In this document: positions 7,489 to 13,578 of the stretch, one piece after another
Position numbering within the stretch: position 1 is the first letter of the stretch
Layout: every line of letters begins with the position of its first letter
Assembly (NCBI GenBank): GCA_000405605.1
Contig: ASPA01000012.1
Span: 1-21,120 of the forward strand
Reading direction: 5' to 3'
Origin: Atribacteria bacterium SCGC AAA255-G05
Lineage (GTDB): Bacteria; Atribacterota; Phoenicimicrobiia; Phoenicimicrobiales; Phoenicimicrobiaceae
DNA: 21,120 bases
Notes under the pieces: generated by a model
Told to the model about the DNA's origin: nothing
The model's database searches: none
What the model saw: the letters and a program-made list of their open reading frames with translations, nothing else
Translations under genes and position numbers: made by a program

Positions 7489-7518
7489 TTGACAATAAAC
7501 ATACGTTTATTTTATAAT
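7489..7518 (+). promoter_or_regulatory. lexA promoter with LexA operator in the spacer
   Basis: A consensus TTGACA (7489-7494) and TATAAT (7513-7518) are separated by 18 bp. The spacer contains the perfect palindrome AAACATACGTTT (7497-7508). Its core fits the Gram-positive SOS box AACRNRYGTT, and it is placed so that bound LexA would block RNA polymerase. This is direct sequence support for autoregulation of lexA and the following DUF72 gene. Confidence 0.9.
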
Positions 7519-7594
7519 ATAAATAAGATAATAAATTGTGTTAATAAAATAATTATAGCAAATTATTACTTAATTTTTTTAAAGGAGACTAAAC

Positions 7595-8206
7595 ATGTTT
7601 AAAAAAGATTCCCTTGACCCAAATCATAAAAAAACTCTTGAGTTGATTCAAAAAAATATCAGAGAAAACGGTTATCCGCCCACTGTTCGGGAAATCTGCA
7701 AAGCTGTGGGAGTAACTTCCTCTGCTACTGCCCATAAATATCTTACCATCCTGGAAAAGAAGGGTTATATCCATCGAGAGAAGGAGAGATCCCGAGCCAT
7801 TAGAATTATACCCCAAACCAGGAAAGTGCCTGTGGTGGGGAGTGTAGCTGCAGGAAAACCCATGTGGGCCTTAAAAGATATCACCGAAGTTATACCTATA
7901 CCGGAACAGCTTTCCGGAAGTGAAGAAAGCTTTATGGTAAAAGTTGAAGGCGATAGTATGATCGGAGACCACATACTTAATGGAGATTATGTTATGGTTA
8001 AGCCCCAGCAGGATGCTGACAACGGAGACATTGTCATCGCCCTCCTAAATCAGGAAGAAGTTACAGTAAAAAGATTATATAAAAAAGATAATCAGATTAC
8101 CCTGCAGCCTTCCAATACTCTTTACAAATCCATAAACACCAAAGATGCGATTATTCTGGGTAAGGTTATCGGAGTTTTAAGACGATTCAACGGAGGAAAA
8201 AAATAA
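7595..8206 (+). CDS. lexA: LexA repressor (SOS response)
   Basis: This is a 203-residue LexA of normal length. Residues 1-72 form the winged helix, with the recognition region TVREICKAVGVTSSATAHKYL. Residues 78-203 form the S24 self-cleavage domain: the Ala-Gly scissile bond at A86-G87 in VGSVAAGKP, the nucleophile S121 in GDSMIGD, and the general base K159 in EVTVKRLY. The protein represses SOS genes and cleaves itself when stimulated by RecA filaments. GGAG lies 7 bases before the ATG. The promoter carries a matching operator. The 3' end of the gene contains GGAGGA, which is the best ribosome binding site for the DUF72 gene starting 5 bp after the stop. Confidence 0.97.
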   Translation: MFKKDSLDPNHKKTLELIQKNIRENGYPPTVREICKAVGVTSSATAHKYLTILEKKGYIHREKERSRAIRIIPQTRKVPVVGSVAAGKPMWALKDITEVIPIPEQLSGSEESFMVKVEGDSMIGDHILNGDYVMVKPQQDADNGDIVIALLNQEEVTVKRLYKKDNQITLQPSNTLYKSINTKDAIILGKVIGVLRRFNGGKK

Positions 8207-8211
8207 TAAAT

Positions 8212-9042
8212 ATGCTGTATATCGGTACTTCTGGTTATAGTTATGAAGATTGGATAGGAACCTTTTATCCCGAAAATACTGATAAAAAGGATATGCTAAA
8301 ACTATACGCCCAAAAATTTAAGGTTTCTGAAATTAATTCTACCTATTACCGCATACCCCATCCGGCATCCTTTTATTATTTACAGCAAAAGGTCCCTGCT
8401 GATTTTAAATTTGCAGTAAAAGCCAATCAAGAAATGACTCACAGCCGGGAAGAAAATCCCACTATTTTTAAAGATTTTAAAGAATCCATAAAACCCTTGC
8501 TGGAAGTGGGTAAATTTGCCTGTGTGTTAGCTCAGTTCCCCTATTCTTTTTATAATACTCCCTCCAATCGGGATTACCTTCTCCGCTTCAAAGAAAGAAT
8601 GGAGGATATCCCCCTGGTGGTAGAATTTAGAAATTCTTACTGGATAAATAACGAAATATTTAGGATTTTAAAAAACAACGACATAGGTTTTTGTTGTGTA
8701 GACCAACCCCAACTCAAAGGTTTAATCCCACCCATAGCTGAAACTACTTCTAATCTGGGTTATGTTAGATTTCATGGTCGAAATAAGGCCAACTGGTGGG
8801 AACACGAAAAAGCCTATCAAAGATACGATTATCTATATACCGAAGAAGAATTAAAAGAATGGATACCTAAAATAAAAAAGATTGCCGAAAAAACCACCGA
8901 CCAGTATATTTTTATGAATAATCATTACAAAGGTAAGGCGGTTAAAAATGCCCTGATGTTGATCAAGCTCCTTAAAGAAGAAATAAAAACCGGAGAAATT
9001 AAAGAGAAAGAGCAAGAGCAAGAAAAAAAGGGACGGGATTAA
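8212..9042 (+). CDS. DUF72 family protein (YecE/YunF-like TIM barrel)
   Basis: This 276-residue protein opens with LYIGTSGYSYEDWIGTFYPE. It continues with YAQKFKVSEINSTYYRIP, FKFAVKANQEMTHSR, VVEFRNSYW and YVRFHGRN, the conserved blocks of DUF72 (COG1801) in the expected order. The fold is known to be a TIM barrel. The biochemical role is not established. The start lies 5 bp after the lexA stop, and the only plausible Shine-Dalgarno (GGAGGA, 8192-8197) is inside lexA about 14 bases upstream, so the two are one SOS-controlled transcript. That context is inference for a role in the DNA-damage response. The last 30 residues are a highly charged Lys/Glu/Gln tail outside the core domain. Confidence 0.92.
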   Translation: MLYIGTSGYSYEDWIGTFYPENTDKKDMLKLYAQKFKVSEINSTYYRIPHPASFYYLQQKVPADFKFAVKANQEMTHSREENPTIFKDFKESIKPLLEVGKFACVLAQFPYSFYNTPSNRDYLLRFKERMEDIPLVVEFRNSYWINNEIFRILKNNDIGFCCVDQPQLKGLIPPIAETTSNLGYVRFHGRNKANWWEHEKAYQRYDYLYTEEELKEWIPKIKKIAEKTTDQYIFMNNHYKGKAVKNALMLIKLLKEEIKTGEIKEKEQEQEKKGRD

Positions 9043-9077
9043 AGAGAAATTGCTTATATTTTTTTGCCCCTTGAAAC

Positions 9078-9089
9078 AAACATACGTTT
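9078..9089. promoter_or_regulatory. Orphan second LexA-type operator
   Basis: The 12-bp palindrome AAACATACGTTT is identical to the operator in the lexA promoter. It stands 36 bp after the DUF72 stop codon. No good -10 hexamer or start codon follows it in either direction before repeats begin, so it has no evident client gene here. Confidence 0.55.
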
Positions 9090-9098
9090 TAAATACAG

Positions 9099-9133
9099 GT
9101 TGCAAGTTGCAAGTTTCGGGTTGCGAGTTTATA
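9099..9133 (+). repeat. GTTGCAA heptamer array
   Basis: Five consecutive 7-bp units are present: GTTGCAA twice, then the variants GTTTCGG, GTTGCGA and GTTTATA. A single related stretch (AATACAAGTTACAA) occurs at about 5861-5874. Confidence 0.7.
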
Positions 9134-9157
9134 GGATAGAAGTCAGGAGCCGAATTC

Positions 9158-9188
9158 GTATCTCGTATCTCGTGAATCGTATCTCGTA
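9158..9188 (+). repeat. CGTATCT heptamer array
   Basis: Four consecutive 7-bp units, three of them exactly CGTATCT and one the variant CGTGAAT, with a trailing partial unit. The reverse complement of the same unit is at the left edge of the window. Confidence 0.75.
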
Positions 9189-9195
9189 AAGAAGA

Positions 9196-9230
9196 AGTCA
9201 GAATCTAGAATCCAGAAATCAGAATTCAAA
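9196..9230 (+). repeat. ATCCAGA-type heptamer array
   Basis: Five degenerate 7-bp units sharing the form ANTCAGA/ATCYAGA (AGTCAGA, ATCTAGA, ATCCAGA, AATCAGA, ATTCAAA) directly follow the CGTATCT array. Confidence 0.65.
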
Positions 9231-9244
9231 ATATAATAAATCAA

Positions 9245-9258
9245 AAACTGAAAACTGA
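9245..9258 (+). repeat. AAACTGA heptamer pair
   Basis: Two exact tandem copies of AAACTGA. From about 9266 to 9322, related ACTAATA/ACTATAA/ACTAACG units follow with the same 7-bp spacing but more decay. Confidence 0.55.
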
Positions 9259-9319
9259 TTTTTTTATCTAATAACCAAAAACTATAAACTAATAACTTGT
9301 TTTAATACTAACGACTAAT

Positions 9320-9367
9320 ATAATTGGCCAATTGGTAAATTGGAGAATTGGTTAATTGGCAAATTGG
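9320..9367 (-). repeat. CCAATTNN octamer array in register with the tRNA CCA end
   Basis: On the minus strand, six consecutive 8-bp units of CCAATTNN (last two bases TG, AA, CT, TA, GG, AT) run away from the tRNA-Leu gene. The first unit begins exactly at the encoded 3' CCA of the tRNA (complement at 9365-9367). It is the same family as the arrays at 4880-4919 and 5627-5783, here with A rather than G at the third position throughout. Confidence 0.85.
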
Positions 9368-9451
9368 TGCCGAAGGGGGGATTTGAACCCCCACAGGCAT
9401 ACACCTACTACGCCCTGAACGTAGCGCGTCTACCAGTTCCGCCACTCCGGC
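9365..9451 (-). tRNA. tRNA-Leu (CAG)
   Basis: A complete class II tRNA with CCA encoded. The acceptor GCCGGAG pairs with CTTCGGC. The anticodon stem CTACG/CGTAG encloses the loop TTCAGGG with anticodon CAG. There is a long variable arm typical of leucine tRNAs, and the T stem-loop is GGGGG-TTCAAAT-CCCCC. A promoter-like pair lies just upstream on the minus strand (9475-9503). Confidence 0.97.
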
Positions 9452-9474
9452 ATTAACTAATCTTATCTTAAAAT

Positions 9475-9503
9475 AGAATAAAGAAAATAAACATTATTGT
9501 CAA
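9475..9503 (-). promoter_or_regulatory. Putative promoter of tRNA-Leu
   Basis: On the minus strand, a perfect TTGACA (9498-9503) is followed after 17 bp by TATTCT (9475-9480), which places the start of transcription about 15-20 bases before the tRNA 5' end. The -35 context (CTTGACAATAA) is identical over 11 bases to that of the lexA promoter. Confidence 0.6.
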
Positions 9504-9521
9504 GTCTAATATATAGTATAC

Positions 9522-9620
9522 AGTATCGAGTATCAAGTATCGAGTTAAAAAAAGAGAAAGAAAAGAAAGATTCAAGATAGTATCGAGTTAAAAAAATAAG
9601 AAAGAGAGAAAGAGAAAGAA
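9522..9620. repeat. Two copies of the GTATCGA/GA-rich composite repeat
   Basis: Heptamers GTATCGA, GTATCAA, GTATCGA lead into a GA-rich tract at 9522-9570. A shorter second copy (GTATCGAGTT and a GA-rich tract) follows at 9579-9620. Both match the element at 7368-7405. The spacer otherwise holds only the yhaM leader. Confidence 0.75.
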
Positions 9621-9695
9621 TTAAAAAAGATAGAAAAAATATACACTAACAAAATCATTTTTGTATCGAAAATATTAAAAAAGGAGTGAAGTGTT

Positions 9696-10691
9696 TTGGT
9701 TAAAAAACAAATGGTGACTGATTTAAGTTTGAATACACAGATTAATGATGTTTTTTTATTAAAAAATAAAGAGTTTAAAGTAAGACGGGATAAAAAAACC
9801 ATAGATATGTTTTTTAAAATTGCCGATAAGACCGGAGAAATTGAAGCTATAAATTGGGATGTTTCTAATGATAGAGTGGAGAAATTAAGCAAGATTGAAT
9901 TCGCGCGCATTCAGGGGTATATTACTAAGAAGAAAAGTGACGGGACCCTTCAGGCAACAGTTTCTTCTCTTACCGAAACTTCCCCCCTGGATTTAGATTA
10001 TTCAGATTATTTGCCCCAATCAAAAAAAGATTTAGATAAACTGATGGGTATAGTATATTCAAATATAGAATCAATGAAAAATATTTATTTAAAGAGGTTA
10101 TTAAAAACTTTTTTTGACGACCAGGAATTTGTGGGAAAATTTAAAAAAGCTCCGGCGGCCACAAAGGTACATCAGCCTTATCTCGGTGGTTTGCTCGAGC
10201 ATACCTGCAATTTAGTTGGGATTTGTGAGACAATAGGTAATATTTATAAGGAGATAAATCGTGAATTTTTGATAACTATGGCTCTACTCCATGATATAGG
10301 CAAAGTTAGAGAATATACTTATGACAGAGTAATTGAATATACCGATGAAGGCAAACTTTTAGGTCATATTGCTATAGGGTTGGAGATGATTGACCAAAAA
10401 ATAAAGAGTTTGGATAATTTTCCTCCGGATTTAGAATTAATGATAAAACATACTCTCTTAAGTCATCACGGTCATTTTGAATTCGGCTCACCAAAACTCC
10501 CCAGCATATTAACTGCTATTGCTCTTCATTATGCTGATGAAATAGAGGCCAAAATAAGTGGTTTTATAAACATAAAAGAAGAAAGTGGAAATTTTAATGA
10601 AAAGTGGAGTAAATGGATTTGGTGGTTAGAGAGGCCGGTTTATTTAGACGAAGAAGCGAGTTTAGAAGAGAAAGAGACAGGGAGAAAGTAA
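9696..10691 (+). CDS. yhaM: YhaM-type 3'-5' exoribonuclease (OB fold plus HD domain)
   Basis: This 331-residue protein has the layout of Bacillus YhaM/CBF1. Residues 10-95 form an N-terminal OB-type nucleic-acid-binding domain (LKNKEFKVRRDK...FFKIADKTGEIEAINWD). Residues 150-290 form an HD phosphohydrolase domain with GGLLEHTCNL (H169), ALLHDIGKVREYTYD (H199, D200), GHIAIG (H224), LLSHHGHFEFGSPKLP (H257, H258) and ALHYADEIEAK (D281), giving the full metal-binding set. The family degrades RNA and DNA from the 3' end with Mn or Co ions. The start is TTG, chosen because AGGAG lies 9 bases upstream and the next ATG is only a few codons on. The stop is 2 bp before the tldD start, so the two genes are co-translated. 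Confidence 0.93.
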   Translation: MVKKQMVTDLSLNTQINDVFLLKNKEFKVRRDKKTIDMFFKIADKTGEIEAINWDVSNDRVEKLSKIEFARIQGYITKKKSDGTLQATVSSLTETSPLDLDYSDYLPQSKKDLDKLMGIVYSNIESMKNIYLKRLLKTFFDDQEFVGKFKKAPAATKVHQPYLGGLLEHTCNLVGICETIGNIYKEINREFLITMALLHDIGKVREYTYDRVIEYTDEGKLLGHIAIGLEMIDQKIKSLDNFPPDLELMIKHTLLSHHGHFEFGSPKLPSILTAIALHYADEIEAKISGFINIKEESGNFNEKWSKWIWWLERPVYLDEEASLEEKETGRK

Positions 10692-10693
10692 TA

Positions 10694-12961
10694 ATGAGAG
10701 AGATTTTAGAAAAGGTATTAGAAGATAAAAAGAGTAAAGCAGATTATATTGAAATAAGGGCGGAAAAGAAAGAAGCCACTACCATTCATTTTCAGGGGAA
10801 GAAGTTAGAAAAGATAAATTGTTCCCAGCAAACAGGAGGGAATGTCCGTGCCCTGGTAAAAGGGGGATGGGGTTTCGTTTCCTTTAATCAGTTTGATGAT
10901 TTAGAAAAGAAAGTTATAGAGGCAATAGAGGTAGCGACTTTGATTGGCAAAGAAGTGAGCAAGTTAGCTGTTATTTCACCAGTGGTGGAAATAATTAAGC
11001 GGGAATTAGATAAGGATTTTCGTCAGGTAAGTTTAAGAGAAAAGAAAAATTTAATGGAAAATTATAATAATATAATTATGAAATCTAATCCTCTGATCCA
11101 ATCCTCTAATGTAATCTATACCGACAGATTTTCTACTATTTATTTTGCCAATTCGGAAGGCAGCTACATCGAACAAGAAAAGCCATTTTTAAGTGCGCAC
11201 TTTACAGCCATAGCCCGGGAGGGGGATAATGTCCAGATGGCCAGTGAAAGTGTTGGAACTACCAAGGGTTTTAAAGCAATGGAAAGAATTTCTACCAAAG
11301 CACAAAGAGCAGCTTTTCGGGCAGTCAATCTTCTTAAGGCTCAGCCGGTGGAAGGCGGGGAATACACGGTTATTTTAGATCAGACATTAGCCGGGGTTTT
11401 TATCCATGAGGCCTTTGGACATCTCAGTGAAGCTGATTTTTTATATGAAGACGAGAGGATGAGCGATTTAATGAAATTGGGGAAGAAATTTGGCTCACCC
11501 AAACTTAATGTAGTTGACGATGGTTCTATCCCGGATTTATTAGGTTCTGCCAAATATGATGATGAAGGTGCGAAAACAAAGAAAAATTATCTGATAAAAG
11601 AGGGAATCCTGACAGGCAGATTACATTCACGGGAGACTGCGGCTAAAATGGGGGAAGAACCAACCGGAAATGCCCGTGCCCTTAATTATCGCTTTAAGCC
11701 TATTGTTCGAATGACCAATACTTATATCGAAAATGGAGATACTCCTTTTAAAGATTTATTATCCGGAATAAAGAAAGGAATTTATGCCAAGGACTGCTAT
11801 GGGGGGATGACTACTTTTGAGATGTTTACTTTTAGTGCTGGGGAAGGTTTTATGATAAGAAATGGGGAGATTACCGAACCGGTTAAAGATGTAGTATTGA
11901 GTGGAAATTTATTTACCACCCTTCTTAATGTTGAGGGTGTAGGAAATGATTTAAAGATGATTGAATCAGGCGGGGGATGCGGAAAAGCAGGGCAAGGTCC
12001 CTTGCCTGTGTCTTTTGGTAGTCCTCACCTCAGGATAAAAAAAAGTAGTAGTGGGGGGGTAAGTAAGATGGAAAAATTATTACAGCAAGCCTGCAAAGAA
12101 GTAGATTCAGCCGAACTATTTAGAGTAAAGAGCAAGACTATTCCGGTAAATTTTGAAGTAAATAGATTGAAATCTATCGATATTTCTGAGAGTGAGGGGA
12201 AGGCCTTACGAGTAATAAATAAAGGAAGGATAGGATTCTCTTCATCTACAGGAAGTGAAGGTTTTGATTCATTAGTCGAAAAGGCAGCGGCTACCTCTGA
12301 ATTTGGGGCAAAAGCATCTTTTGATTTCCCGGAGGAAACCAAAAGAAGTAAAAAAAGAAAGATAAATATATATGATAATAAAGTGGTAGATAAGAGTATT
12401 GAAGGGATGGTTAAGATTGGAGAAAGTATTATAGAAAAAGTAGGAGACTTCAATCGAAAATTGCGTTGTGATGTCACCATAGTAAAAGATTCGAATGAAA
12501 TAGAATATTTTAATTCCCGGGGAGGTAATTTTTCTTACAATAAGACTGCAATTGCCTATTCGATGATGGTTCAGCAGGTCGAAAATCAAGATATGCTGAT
12601 GATTTATTCTTCTCTTGAATCCGGAAAAGACAACCTTGAGCTTGAAGAATTGACCTCTGAGATAATTGAAAATTTAAAATGGGGAGAGAAAATTGTCCCT
12701 GTAGAAAGCGGGAAGATGCCGGTTATCTTTACCCCCAAAGCAGCTTTGGTTCTAATTCTTCCCATAATCAGTGGTTTAAACGGGAAGATGGTCTTGAAGA
12801 AAATTTCTCCTTTAACTTCCCATAAAAATAAGAAATTATGGAGTGATCTATTAACTATTTATAGTGATGGCACTATAAATTTTGCCGCAGGCAGTGCTCC
12901 TTTTGATGATGAAGGAGTGGAAATGAAACGGGTTCCTTTAGTAAAAAAAAGGAAAGATTAA
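10694..12961 (+). CDS. tldD: TldD fused in frame to the N-terminal two thirds of PmbA (TldE)
   Basis: As read, this is one frame of 755 residues. Residues 1-455 are a complete TldD metalloprotease: HEAFGHLSEADFLYED at 238-253 carries the HExxxH zinc site (H238, E239, H243), and GGGCGKAGQGPLPV at 426-439 is the conserved C-terminal block. After GG at 454-455, where TldD proteins normally stop, the frame passes through VSK into MEKLLQQACKEVDSAELF, a normal PmbA/TldE start. PmbA then runs until an early stop after VPLVKK. TldD and PmbA form a heterodimeric protease that trims unstructured peptides, including some ribosomal natural products. The fusion depends on a G7 run at 12053-12059. With six G the frame reads GG-stop and PmbA starts at ATG 12068, 7 bp later. 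The start at 10694 has GGGAG at good spacing and lies 2 bp after yhaM. An upstream extension to 10613 only shadows yhaM. Confidence 0.9.
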   Translation: MREILEKVLEDKKSKADYIEIRAEKKEATTIHFQGKKLEKINCSQQTGGNVRALVKGGWGFVSFNQFDDLEKKVIEAIEVATLIGKEVSKLAVISPVVEIIKRELDKDFRQVSLREKKNLMENYNNIIMKSNPLIQSSNVIYTDRFSTIYFANSEGSYIEQEKPFLSAHFTAIAREGDNVQMASESVGTTKGFKAMERISTKAQRAAFRAVNLLKAQPVEGGEYTVILDQTLAGVFIHEAFGHLSEADFLYEDERMSDLMKLGKKFGSPKLNVVDDGSIPDLLGSAKYDDEGAKTKKNYLIKEGILTGRLHSRETAAKMGEEPTGNARALNYRFKPIVRMTNTYIENGDTPFKDLLSGIKKGIYAKDCYGGMTTFEMFTFSAGEGFMIRNGEITEPVKDVVLSGNLFTTLLNVEGVGNDLKMIESGGGCGKAGQGPLPVSFGSPHLRIKKSSSGGVSKMEKLLQQACKEVDSAELFRVKSKTIPVNFEVNRLKSIDISESEGKALRVINKGRIGFSSSTGSEGFDSLVEKAAATSEFGAKASFDFPEETKRSKKRKINIYDNKVVDKSIEGMVKIGESIIEKVGDFNRKLRCDVTIVKDSNEIEYFNSRGGNFSYNKTAIAYSMMVQQVENQDMLMIYSSLESGKDNLELEELTSEIIENLKWGEKIVPVESGKMPVIFTPKAALVLILPIISGLNGKMVLKKISPLTSHKNKKLWSDLLTIYSDGTINFAAGSAPFDDEGVEMKRVPLVKKRKD
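12053..12059 (+). other. G7 homopolymer at the tldD/pmbA junction
   Basis: A run of seven G decides whether tldD and pmbA are one frame. With six, the next triplet becomes TAA and tldD ends as GG-stop, the usual ending, while the G-run would serve as ribosome binding site for the pmbA ATG at 12068. It may be a sequencing indel, a mutation, or a slippage site. Confidence 0.8.
12943..12950 (+). other. A8 homopolymer that breaks pmbA
   Basis: A run of eight A precedes GGAAAGATTAAG. As read, the frame ends in K-R-K-D-stop. With seven A it reads VKKGKIKNFYYDLQTAGMTG, the expected conserved PmbA block, and joins the downstream frame without loss. It may be a sequencing indel, a mutation, or a slippage site. 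Confidence 0.85.
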
Positions 12962-12977
12962 GAATTTTTATTATGAT

Positions 12978-13382
12978 TTGCAAACAGCGGGAATGACCGG
13001 GGTTGAGAGTACCGGAAATGGTTTGAGAGCCGGCTCACAAAGCGAACCCGCCCCTGGTATAAGTAATTTAGTAATGGAGGAAGGAAAAGTATCGTTTTCC
13101 GAAATGATTAAAGATATAAAAGAAGGGATAATCATCGACCAGGTCCTTGGATTGGGACAGGGAAATATAATAAGTGGAGCCTTCTCTAATAATGTACAGC
13201 TGGGTTATAAAATAGAAAAAGGAAAAATAGTAGGGAGGGTTAAGGATGTTATGATTGCCGGCAATGCCATAGAAGAACTAAAAAATATAGCTGCTTTAGG
13301 AAATAAAGCGAAATGGGTAGAAGGAAAATATAAATTTCCTCATATCTATCTAAAATCTCTATCTGTTTCTGCCAAAAAATGA
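12978..13382 (+). pseudogene. pmbA: C-terminal part of PmbA (TldE), split off by a frameshift
   Basis: This frame of about 134 residues starts inside a conserved PmbA motif (LQTAGMTGVESTGNGLR) and contains SNLVMEEGKVSFSEMIKDIKEG, VLGLGQGNIISGAFSNNVQLGY, GKIVGRVKDVMIAGNA and the terminal KFPHIYLKSLSV. All of these belong to the C-terminal third of PmbA/TldE. No ribosome binding site precedes its first ATG (12978), so it is not an independent gene. Read with one A fewer at 12943-12950, pmbA runs from 12068 to 13382 as about 437 residues, the normal length. The partner in the cell would be TldD. If the run is real, functional PmbA would need frameshifting or transcript slippage. Confidence 0.88.
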
Positions 13383-13428
13383 TTAAGACTTGTCGTTTGT
13401 CAAATTAACTCCTCAATTATCAAAATCG

Positions 13429-13471
13429 TTTCCTTTGGTCGGATTTCGTTAAATTCCGATATTAAAGGAAA
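13429..13471. terminator. Nested hairpin after the tldD-pmbA operon
   Basis: TTTCCTTT (13429-13436) pairs perfectly with AAAGGAAA (13464-13471). Inside it, CGGATTT (13440-13446) pairs with AAATTCCG (13451-13458) with one bulge and a 4-base loop. It is about 47 bp after the pmbA stop and could be the operon terminator, but no strong U-run follows. The rest of the 196-bp spacer is AT-rich, with a TATAAT at 13544-13549 that may serve the next gene. Confidence 0.4.
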
Positions 13472-13578
13472 TTGATAAATGACGTTTTAATGAAATGATT
13501 ATGAAGTAAAACAATAAAATTTATATTTTATGAAATAATTAACTATAATAAAAAAATGAACAGAAGGAGGAATTAATC

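Larger units (their letters stand above)
7146..7594. other. Divergent intergenic region between the ccdA-like gene and lexA
   Basis: This 449-bp spacer holds the putative minus-strand promoter of the ccdA-like gene (7267-7294), a GTATCGA heptamer/purine-rich repeat (7368-7405), and the lexA promoter with its operator (7489-7518). A 60-codon minus-strand frame at 7313-7495 is very AT-rich, contains the repeat and has no credible start, so I do not call it a gene. Confidence 0.7.
9043..9364. other. Gene-free mosaic of short tandem repeats
   Basis: This 322-bp spacer between the DUF72 gene and tRNA-Leu holds no credible gene. It contains a second LexA-type palindrome (9078-9089) and then, almost end to end, arrays of at least five different 7-mers and one 8-mer family, listed separately. 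Confidence 0.75.

Noticed and set aside
7313..7495. 60-codon minus-strand frame upstream of lexA
   Set aside because: Composed of AT-rich sequence and the GTATCGA/GA-rich repeat, no ribosome binding site, overlaps the lexA promoter; it looks like chance.
9099..9367. CRISPR array
   Set aside because: Repeats are 7-8 bp and directly tandem, with no unique spacers of constant length and no cas genes in the window.
9572..9910. 112-codon minus-strand frame over the yhaM start
   Set aside because: Low-complexity Phe/Leu/Ser-rich translation antisense to a well-supported gene and the GA-rich repeat; a shadow frame.
10613..10693. Upstream extension of the tldD frame
   Set aside because: It lies inside the yhaM coding end; the ATG at 10694 with GGGAG upstream starts at the usual TldD N-terminus.
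12025..12589. Minus-strand frames of 151 and 105 codons within tldD-pmbA
   Set aside because: Antisense to conserved TldD/PmbA coding sequence; no start signals or family likeness.
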